Positions 1 through 5,707 of a stretch of 9,344 bases of DNA are shown piece by piece (position 1 is the stretch's first letter; each line of letters starts with the position of its first letter). The position numbers were made by a program, and so were the translations under genes. The stretch is from Vulcanimicrobiota bacterium (GTDB lineage Bacteria; Vulcanimicrobiota; Vulcanimicrobiia; Vulcanimicrobiales; Vulcanimicrobiaceae), in assembly GCA_019245275.1 (NCBI GenBank), contig JAFARW010000099.1:1-9344 (forward strand), in the 5' to 3' direction. The notes beneath the pieces are model-generated. The model was not told the origin of the DNA and ran no database searches. It was given only the letters and a program-made list of their open reading frames with translations.

Positions 1-1
1 G

Positions 2-2044
2 CTTGCACAACTCGTGCAACCAACGGCGATCCCGTGTGTACATATCAGCGACCGCCCGGCGATGCGTTGGCGTTTCGTTTCGGACGACATCTCGCGCGGG
101 CCGCTCCCAACGATGGCATACTTTGCGAAGCGTATCAAACGGCTCGCGACGTACAAAATCAACGGATACTCGATCTATTTAGAAAATGTCGTGCGCCGCC
201 CGGGGCATGAGGACGAGACTCGCGCAGACGCGTTGACGAAAGGCGAGCTCGCGGAGCTAGCGCGGTTGGCGCTGCGCTATCACATGCAGTTCGTTCCCGA
301 GCAGGAGTCGTTCGGGCACCTCGGCGCTTTACTGGCGAACGCGCGGTACGCTGACGTGCGCGAGAACCCAACAACGGATCTGATCTCGCCCGCCGTGCCG
401 CGCTCGTATCGGGTGCTGCGCGACCTCTTTTCATCCGAGTTCGCCGGTCTGCCTAACGTGCGCTTTATCCACATCGGCGGCGACGAGCCGTTCGAGCTCG
501 GAACAGGACGTAGCGTTGCCATGGTGCGTGCGAACGGCTATGGTTTCGTGTATGCGCGCCACATGTTGCGCGTCGCGAAGATCGCGCAGGATCTCGGAGC
601 GCGACCTATTCTGTGGGGCGACGAGCTGCTGCAGCATCCGGACGCGATGCAGTACCTCCCGCGCTCGATCATCGTCGCGCCGTATTGGTACCATGTGGAA
701 CCGTCGTACGCGAACTATATTGTGCCGCTTCGAAAGGCCGGCTTCGATGTCGTAGTTGCGCCGTCTGTCGAAAACTTCTCGCAATTTTTTCCCGACCTCA
801 CATCCGCGACCAAGAATATTGCCGGATTCGTCGACGATGGGAAGGCGCTGCACGCACGCGGCATGCTCCTCACGGTCTGGATCGGATTGCGCGATGAGTT
901 GTACGACGCGACATGGTATCCGGTGGCTTTCGCGGCGGCGCATGCGTGGGAACAAAAGGGTCCCTCGAACGATCAATTCTGTCCGCGGTACGCCGCCTTG
1001 ACGTTCGGCACCGAAGATGCGTGCGGCGCGTTCGGCGATCTAGCCGCGCTCAACGATTGGTTTGCGGGGGCCTTTCCGTACGACACGCCGGACACGCTGC
1101 TCAGAGCCGACCGCCGCGTTCCGTTCCTCGACGCTCAAATCCGCATACATACGAATGATTATCCGCGGATGACGCACCTTGTTGCCGATCTGCAAGCGCG
1201 TACAGCATCGTTGAATGGATCGCAAGATGTTCACGAGCGCAACGCCGTACGTTTGGCAGCACTCCGGTACGGCTTGCTGATGCAATGGCTTACCGGATCG
1301 GGTTTATCGGAGTCGAAAATCGAGGGCGCAGAGAGACTGCATCTCGCCGAGTGGCGCTACGAGAATCGGCCGCTGACGGCAACCGATCAAGTGACGCAGG
1401 CATACCGAATCCTCGAACCGATTCCGAAGGTTCAGACGGTCGCGTTTCGGCTGCCCGCGACGCCGGTAACCCACCCGGCGGAAGAGGTGCGCCGCATCTT
1501 TGCTTGGCTGCGAGCGCAAGACCCGACGACGGCCGATCCGTCATTTCTCTTTGAGGATACCTTAAGGTATATCGTTCGCGGACGCGGCATCGAGCCGTCA
1601 CAGGCCGCGCCGTTTCTTGCGCGCTCCGACGCCCTGCTTACCTCGTCGACCGATCCGGTTGCGCATGCGGCAGGACGCTATCTTTTTGCAGTGATACGCA
1701 AGGCCGAAATGCCGGTTGAAATTCGCCACGACTATCAGACGCTTCTCAGTGTCGGTCCTCGAACGAATCCGGCGACATTTACCACTCCTGCGTACCGCAT
1801 TCTCGCCGATTTGGGAAACCACGAAGCCGATCTTTCGGCGCTTCAAGAAGCCGTGCGGGTATTGCCCCGTTCTGGTTCGACCGTTCAGGCGCTCGATGCA
1901 CAGCAGCAGCGGACACGCTCGATGGAGAACTGCTTCAACACATTTGTACATGAATGGGAACTCGTGCGCCGTACGGGCGGAGGAATTAACGATGAACGCG
2001 CTCGGCTGGCGCCGACCGTGCAGGCGGCGTTCTGCAGCGCTTAG
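2..2044 (+). CDS. Family 20 glycoside hydrolase (beta-N-acetylhexosaminidase type), 5'-truncated
   Basis: The frame is open to the window edge. The first codons (LAQLVQ, then IPCVHISDRPAMRWR) match the junction where the small N-terminal GH20 domain meets the catalytic barrel, so the true start lies upstream and an internal GTG at 14 is not convincing. GH20 enzymes release terminal GlcNAc or GalNAc by substrate-assisted catalysis with an Asp-Glu pair. Here the strand FIHIGGDEP carries that pair, Asp at 482-484 and Glu at 485-487. Aromatic residues expected to line the sugar pocket follow: WGDELL (Trp 614-616), PYWYH (Trp 686-688) and VWIG (Trp 878-880). The last third is helical and unassigned. 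The gene ends with TAG inside the next gene, overlapping by 53 bases. Whether the protein is exported cannot be seen because the N-terminus is missing. Family is fairly secure; substrate is not. Confidence 0.8.
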   Translation, partial: LAQLVQPTAIPCVHISDRPAMRWRFVSDDISRGPLPTMAYFAKRIKRLATYKINGYSIYLENVVRRPGHEDETRADALTKGELAELARLALRYHMQFVPEQESFGHLGALLANARYADVRENPTTDLISPAVPRSYRVLRDLFSSEFAGLPNVRFIHIGGDEPFELGTGRSVAMVRANGYGFVYARHMLRVAKIAQDLGARPILWGDELLQHPDAMQYLPRSIIVAPYWYHVEPSYANYIVPLRKAGFDVVVAPSVENFSQFFPDLTSATKNIAGFVDDGKALHARGMLLTVWIGLRDELYDATWYPVAFAAAHAWEQKGPSNDQFCPRYAALTFGTEDACGAFGDLAALNDWFAGAFPYDTPDTLLRADRRVPFLDAQIRIHTNDYPRMTHLVADLQARTASLNGSQDVHERNAVRLAALRYGLLMQWLTGSGLSESKIEGAERLHLAEWRYENRPLTATDQVTQAYRILEPIPKVQTVAFRLPATPVTHPAEEVRRIFAWLRAQDPTTADPSFLFEDTLRYIVRGRGIEPSQAAPFLARSDALLTSSTDPVAHAAGRYLFAVIRKAEMPVEIRHDYQTLLSVGPRTNPATFTTPAYRILADLGNHEADLSALQEAVRVLPRSGSTVQALDAQQQRTRSMENCFNTFVHEWELVRRTGGGINDERARLAPTVQAAFCSA
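1979..1983 (+). promoter_or_regulatory. Shine-Dalgarno GGAGG deciding the start at 1992
   Basis: GGAGG lies eight bases before the ATG at 1992, an ideal spacing. It is the clearest ribosome-binding site in the window. It argues for starting the first TonB-like gene at 1992, inside the end of the hydrolase gene, rather than at the ATG at 2049, which has no such site, or at the far-upstream in-frame ATG at 1716. Confidence 0.7.
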
Positions 2045-2852
2045 AGCGATGCGAGCCGTTGCCGTCCTCTTCATTGCGGTTGGCGTCGTAGCGGCGTTCC
2101 GAGCGCCGGCGGCGGCATTCCAATACTGCCCTGTTTCGGTCGGCGCTGTGCAGGCGCTGCAATTTTCGGCTTCCGATCCGTACCATAGGGCGCTCGATCG
2201 CCGTTTCGGCATCGAACTGCTCTCCGAGCAGCCGCGGACTGCGACGGTCGAGCTTTCGATTGCAGCGAGTGGCGACATCTACCGCACGAAGTTCAACGAC
2301 TTAGGCTTTACCGGCGCAGACGGCGCAATTGCATTCTTTTCATTCGATCGTCCGAAGGCTGTTGACTACGTCTGGGTTTCGCGCGTCACCGAAACGCAAC
2401 AAGATATCAAATGCCCGCTCGATCCGTTCAAAGCGTCGCACGAGTACTTCAACGATCGCCGATTGACGAAAGCCGATCTCGCGGAGCGCCAGGCGTCCAA
2501 CGAGCGCATCTTATCTGCCGTGAAGCAAACGATGATGAGCCGCCAACCCGAGGTAGTCGCGCGCATTCGTCGCGATTGCGCGGAACCCGATCAAACGCCG
2601 ACGCTGAACCATGAAGTTCTGCCCAACGGCGGCGATTTGACGACGCTGAAGGGTCCGACCCCGGTCGTAGCGCTCGTGCATGTAAGTCCGAGCGGCGAGC
2701 CGCTCGGCGTCGAGCTCTTCCAAAGCAGTCCATTTCCGCGATTGAATGGGGCGGTTCTCGAAAGCGCGCGCGCCTCGACGTATAACCCGGCAACGATCGA
2801 CTGTATGCCGAGCACCGGAACCTATCTCTTTAAGGCGCTGTTCGGAACATGA
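1992..2852 (+). CDS. Exported four-cysteine protein with TonB-C-like terminal domain, paralogue 1
   Basis: This 286-residue protein has an arginine-rich N-region and a hydrophobic stretch at about residues 21-35, ending in APAAA, so it looks exported, with cleavage likely near residue 42. If initiation is at 2049 the protein begins MRAVAVLF and the signal is more ordinary, but the strong ribosome-binding site favours 1992. Residues about 46-145 form a beta-rich domain bounded by Cys46 and Cys141. A charged helical linker follows, and then a terminal domain of about 90 residues with Cys196 and Cys271. Its last 61 residues align without gaps to the end of the next gene product, with 20 identities by hand count. 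The terminal domain resembles TonB_C but has lost the usual P-x-YP opening. There is no proline-rich linker and no ExbB/ExbD neighbour, so classical TonB function is doubtful. The stop overlaps the next start as ATGA. Function unknown. Confidence 0.7.
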   Translation: MNALGWRRPCRRRSAALRAMRAVAVLFIAVGVVAAFRAPAAAFQYCPVSVGAVQALQFSASDPYHRALDRRFGIELLSEQPRTATVELSIAASGDIYRTKFNDLGFTGADGAIAFFSFDRPKAVDYVWVSRVTETQQDIKCPLDPFKASHEYFNDRRLTKADLAERQASNERILSAVKQTMMSRQPEVVARIRRDCAEPDQTPTLNHEVLPNGGDLTTLKGPTPVVALVHVSPSGEPLGVELFQSSPFPRLNGAVLESARASTYNPATIDCMPSTGTYLFKALFGT

Positions 2853-3733
2853 GCGGAATGTACGCAGGCCACGGTGCTTTCATCACGATGGCCGGTGCAT
2901 TTATCCTCAGCGTCAACCCGGCGTACGCTGCATACGAACTGCCGACGCACTTGAAGCCGGATCTGTTTTGCGCGGCAAAGGTTTCTCTTGTCGCACCAGC
3001 CCATCAGCTAAATGTGAACGCTGGCGAGCGTGATCTCGGCACTGACAACGAGTTTGGCGTACTCCTTGAGGCTGATACTCCAAAGGAGGTTAGCGGAACA
3101 CTCGATATCCTCTCAGGAACCTCAGTTTATTCAGCTGCCGTTATGCCGCAGTCGCTGACTGAAGCACGCCGCGAATTTAGCATCCACGGTAAATCAGCCT
3201 ATAGTGCGACGGTGTATCGCTCGAAGCCCATTTATTTTCAGTTGCCGGCAACCGTCGCCGTAAGTGCGGTGTGGCTTTCTAGTGCCACAGTTAACGGCGC
3301 GCCAGCAGACTGTGCGACCCTTCCATTCGTAAAGCGGACGGGGCCGTTCGTGGAGGGGCTTCAACCGACGCGCTCGATCGGCTCCGCCGAAGAGCTTCGT
3401 GCCGCGGCGCCTTTACGCGGTGAGCCCGTTACGTTAGTGAAGCACCTCGACATGTCGGATTGCAGCACTGTCTTCAAAGAAGGTCGCATGATCAGAGGCG
3501 CAGCGCCGTCCTATCCGGCGAGTGCACAAGGGGCGACCGGCAACGCTGTGATTCTTTTGGCGATCGATTCTGTGGGGCACGTCGCTGATGCAGCCGTATT
3601 CGGTAGTTCTGGTAGCGAAGCGCTCGATGCAGCCGGTTTACTTGCAGCCTCCCAGAGCTTTTTTGCACCTCCGGAATTTCTTTGCGCGCCAATACCGGGT
3701 TTCTATAACTTTGTGGCGCGGTTTGGGAGTTAA
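2849..3733 (+). CDS. Exported four-cysteine protein with TonB-C terminal domain, paralogue 2
   Basis: This 294-residue protein starts with a clean signal peptide, hydrophobic at residues 10-22 with an AYA/AYE cleavage site near residue 27. The mature part has a beta-rich domain (about 38-160) bounded by Cys41 and Cys155, then a TonB_C-type domain (about 205-294) bounded by Cys205 and Cys279. The terminal domain keeps family hallmarks: APSYPASAQ, a run like VILLAIDSVGHV, then FGSSGSEALDAA. It shares FGVLLE and the C-terminal G-F-Y-x-F-x-A-x-FG pattern with its upstream neighbour, so the two are diverged tandem duplicates. Two disulfides per protein, one per domain, would suit the periplasm or cell surface. 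No membrane anchor or proline-rich spanning region is seen, unlike genuine TonB. The ATGA overlap implies translational coupling to paralogue 1. Local GC is lower than in the following gene. Function unknown. Confidence 0.75.
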   Translation: MSGMYAGHGAFITMAGAFILSVNPAYAAYELPTHLKPDLFCAAKVSLVAPAHQLNVNAGERDLGTDNEFGVLLEADTPKEVSGTLDILSGTSVYSAAVMPQSLTEARREFSIHGKSAYSATVYRSKPIYFQLPATVAVSAVWLSSATVNGAPADCATLPFVKRTGPFVEGLQPTRSIGSAEELRAAAPLRGEPVTLVKHLDMSDCSTVFKEGRMIRGAAPSYPASAQGATGNAVILLAIDSVGHVADAAVFGSSGSEALDAAGLLAASQSFFAPPEFLCAPIPGFYNFVARFGS

Positions 3734-3742
3734 CACAGCCTG

Positions 3743-4915
3743 ATGGCGGTGCAGTCTTCGTTCCGCGAAGCGTCTTCATCCCACGAGCAGCTTGTCCGAG
3801 AGCGACGGCATTTTCATCAGCATCCCGAGCTCTCAATGGTCGAGTATGAAACGTCCGCGTACATCGAACGCGAGCTGCGCAAACTCAATCTTGACGATCT
3901 AAGAACCGGCGTGGCGAAAACTGGAATTCTCGGAACGTTGAAGGGCGGCAAGCCCGGCCCGGTCACACTGCTGCGCGCCGACATCGATGCGCTGCCGATT
4001 ACCGAGCTGAATGACGTTCCGTATAAATCGGCACGCGATGGCGTGATGCACGCCTGCGGCCACGATGCGCATATCGCCATCTTGCTTTCAGCCGCGCGCG
4101 AACTCGCTGCGCGCCGAGATGACGTTCCCGGTACGCTGGTCTTGTGTTTTCAGCCGGGAGAAGAAGGTTACGCGGGCAATCGCCAGATGATCGAGGCCGG
4201 CGCGCTCGAGAACCCGCATGTCGACCGCACCTTTGCGCTTCACATGGCCAGCGTCTTAGACGTCGGCAAGATCGGCGTGCGCGATGGCGCCTTCTTCGCG
4301 TCGGCGGACGAATGGAAGCTAATGATCTATGGCAAGGGCGGACACGGTGCAATGCCCGATCGCGCGATCGATCCGATCGCTGCCGGCGCATATTTCATCA
4401 CGATGCTGCAGACGATCGTCAGTCGCGAGGTCGCGCCGAAAGACCCAGCGGTGTTTACGGTCGGCAAGTTTCGCGCCGGCACGACGTTCAATGTGATTCC
4501 GGATGAGGCCGAGATGGAGGGAACGGCCCGCGCCTTCGATGCGCAGGTGCGCGACGCGATGCCCGCGCGCATGGAGCGCATCCTCGAAGGGCTTGCGCGC
4601 GCGATGCGCATCGAGTATCGGCTCGAATTCCGCCGCGGCTATCCGCCGACCGTCAACGATTCCGCGATCAACGACATCGTCCGCGAGGTCGGTCGCAAGG
4701 TGCTGGGTGGAGATAACGTCGTCGAGCACGACATCATCATGTGGGCCGAAGACATGGCATTCATGCAGGAGCAACGCCCCGGCGCCTACTTTGTCGTCGG
4801 TTCAAAAGGCGGTGACGCAACCGCGGTTGCGCACCACAACGCGCGCTTCGACATCGACGAGCGCGCGCTCGACGTCGGTTTTCGGATGATGGTTGGCTTG
4901 GGGCTACGCGGCTAG
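3743..4915 (+). CDS. M20-family amidohydrolase (N-acyl amino acid / hippurate hydrolase type)
   Basis: A 390-residue cytosolic metal-dependent hydrolase, the usual length for M20D enzymes that cleave N-acyl amino acids such as hippurate or N-acetyl amino acids. The signatures occur in order: RRHFHQHPELS (21-31), LRADIDALPI (77-86), MHACGHDAH (102-110) giving Cys105 and His107, QPGEEG (137-142) with Glu140 and Glu141, LHM with His167, and the C-terminal HHNARFDIDE with His364/His365. GKGGHGAMPD (197-206) is the lid/dimerisation domain histidine motif, and AEDMAFM (335-341) is also typical. The usual HNP near the end reads HNA. No signal peptide is present. It starts ten bases after the TonB-like gene stop, with only a weak, distant GGGAG ribosome-binding site, so it probably belongs to the same transcript. 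Substrate cannot be assigned. Confidence 0.9.
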   Translation: MAVQSSFREASSSHEQLVRERRHFHQHPELSMVEYETSAYIERELRKLNLDDLRTGVAKTGILGTLKGGKPGPVTLLRADIDALPITELNDVPYKSARDGVMHACGHDAHIAILLSAARELAARRDDVPGTLVLCFQPGEEGYAGNRQMIEAGALENPHVDRTFALHMASVLDVGKIGVRDGAFFASADEWKLMIYGKGGHGAMPDRAIDPIAAGAYFITMLQTIVSREVAPKDPAVFTVGKFRAGTTFNVIPDEAEMEGTARAFDAQVRDAMPARMERILEGLARAMRIEYRLEFRRGYPPTVNDSAINDIVREVGRKVLGGDNVVEHDIIMWAEDMAFMQEQRPGAYFVVGSKGGDATAVAHHNARFDIDERALDVGFRMMVGLGLRG

Positions 4916-5280
4916 GACTGAGGCTTGACGTCCTCCGGCTCTTTGCCGACGGCTTCCGCCGTCGATTTAGCTGCTTCTTTCGATTGATCCATCATCTGTT
5001 GAACCTGTGTGCGCATTTGCTCCGCCGACGCGCGCATCGCATCCGCGCCCAGACGCATGAATTTTTGCAAATGTCCCATCGCCTTCTGCGTTTGGTCTTG
5101 CGTGATGCTTGCGCTGTCGGCAGCGTGCTTGCTTAGCGTATTCTGCAGCTCTTGCGCGTTCTTGAGCGACTCGGCGATCAGCGGCGTCATCGCTTCACGC
5201 TGCTTGTTGACCGCATCGCCGATATTCTTTTGCATCTCTCGCGCTTGCTTGAGCGCCTTGTCAATTAGGTCGTTATTCAT
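4912..5280 (-). CDS. Small phasin-like helical protein
   Basis: A 122-residue soluble protein, almost entirely helix-forming and rich in Gln, Ala, Lys and Met. It has no cysteine and no membrane segment, and its tail from about residue 111 is hydrophilic and Pro/Glu-rich. Amphipathic stretches at about residues 5-55 and 65-108 resemble phasins, which coat polyhydroxyalkanoate granules, but such low-complexity helices are easily mistaken for other coiled coils. Its ATG overlaps the TGA of the upstream minus-strand gene as ATGA. A purine-rich GAGGGGAAGG lies a few bases before it and serves as ribosome-binding site, so the two genes are likely coupled. Its TAG overlaps the amidohydrolase TAG on the opposite strand. 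No PHA synthase is in view, so the granule link is only a suggestion. Confidence 0.7.
   Translation of the reverse strand: MNNDLIDKALKQAREMQKNIGDAVNKQREAMTPLIAESLKNAQELQNTLSKHAADSASITQDQTQKAMGHLQKFMRLGADAMRASAEQMRTQVQQMMDQSKEAAKSTAEAVGKEPEDVKPQS
4947..4964. repeat. Perfect inverted repeat, copy 1 of a shared 14-base hairpin core
   Basis: The sequence CGACGGC-TTCC-GCCGTCG has a perfect seven-base stem and a four-base loop. On the minus strand the loop reads GGAA, a GNRA tetraloop expected to be stable in RNA. It lies in the last codons of the phasin-like gene, close to the convergent gene ends. There is no T-run on either side, so it is not an ordinary intrinsic terminator. Its core ACGGCTTCCGCCGT recurs at 5727-5740. 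Confidence 0.5.
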
Positions 5281-5654
5281 ATGCCTTCCCCTCGTGAATC
5301 TGCCTCACGTTCGGTAACTGTTAATACCCAGCGAAGCGCGCGGGCATACTGGTCCAGCTCGCGCACGCTGCGCTCGAGCCATGCGAACGCGGCGTCCGAA
5401 CGAATTGGAGTACTGGAGAGCGCTTCGATCTGTTTCACATAGCGCATCGCCGCCTCTAGCTGTGCCTCGACCGCGTTCCAATTCTCGCGTAATGTCTGCG
5501 CGGATGCATCGTTCAGCCTGTCGATGATCGGCGGCACGAGGCGCGGCGGATAGCGATAGGCGAGCTCGAGGCGAGCGAGCGCGTAGTCCGCGGTCACGCC
5601 GATGAACGATCCGAGAAGCTGGACGAGCCGCGTTTCCATTTGACGCAAAAGCAT
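5277..5654 (-). CDS. Small helical protein of unknown function, coupled to the phasin-like gene
   Basis: I do not recognise this 125-residue protein. It is predicted mostly helical and soluble, with Arg- and Glu-rich amphipathic stretches at about residues 6-35, 42-80 and 86-115. A YRYPPRLVPPI segment breaks the first and second helices. It has no cysteines and no signal peptide. Two starts are possible, the ATG at 5654 or an in-frame ATG at 5639 (beginning METRLVQ); neither has a clear ribosome-binding site. The -10-like sequence on this strand sits only a few bases before 5654, which would make the message leaderless from the first start or give a short leader to the second. Its TGA is coupled to the phasin-like gene by ATGA, so the two probably act together, perhaps in one assembly. 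Confidence 0.65.
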   Translation of the reverse strand: MLLRQMETRLVQLLGSFIGVTADYALARLELAYRYPPRLVPPIIDRLNDASAQTLRENWNAVEAQLEAAMRYVKQIEALSSTPIRSDAAFAWLERSVRELDQYARALRWVLTVTEREADSRGEGI

Positions 5655-5667
5655 CTTCGACTATATG
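5640..5667 (+). promoter_or_regulatory. Candidate sigma70-type promoter for the FAD oxidoreductase operon
   Basis: TTGACG (5640-5645) and TATATG (5662-5667) are separated by 16 bases. The first box matches five of six consensus bases and the second matches four. Transcription would start near 5674, about 34 bases before the TTG at 5708. The element overlaps the start of the divergent minus-strand gene. A minus-strand -10-like TATAGT (complement of 5660-5665) is interleaved with the plus-strand -10, but I see no good -35 for it. Sequence match only. Confidence 0.4.
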
Positions 5668-5707
5668 CGGCGGGACCGCTTTTCGGTGTGGCGAAGGCCG
5701 CGAAAGT

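Noticed and set aside
431..976. A 181-residue minus-strand open frame inside the GH20 gene.
   Set aside because: It is a shadow of the GH20 catalytic barrel, with Arg/His-rich low-information protein and no domain pattern.
1900..1915. Short GCAGCAGC triplet run as a microsatellite.
   Set aside because: It has only three units or so and encodes an ordinary Gln stretch in the hydrolase tail.
1716..1991. Upstream extension of the first TonB-like gene to an ATG at 1716.
   Set aside because: The extension lies within hydrolase coding sequence, its translation is not protein-like, and the GGAGG at 1979-1983 marks 1992 as the start.
1598..2278. A 226-residue open frame on the minus strand across the end of the hydrolase and the start of the first TonB-like gene.
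   Set aside because: It is fully antisense to two well-supported genes, has no recognisable motif, and long antisense frames are common in GC-rich coding DNA.
3734..3742. A separate promoter for the M20 amidohydrolase.
   Set aside because: Only nine bases separate it from the preceding gene, and no convincing -35/-10 pair was spotted just upstream; co-transcription is simpler.
4357..4370. Perfect 14-base palindrome CGATCGCGCGATCG.
   Set aside because: It lies within the conserved M20 lid-domain region (around DRAIDP) and is explained by GC-rich codons; no partner site or operator context was seen.
4947..4964. The hairpin as a bidirectional intrinsic terminator for the convergent operons.
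   Set aside because: The stem is good but no T-run follows on either strand, so intrinsic termination is unlikely; it is kept only as a repeat.
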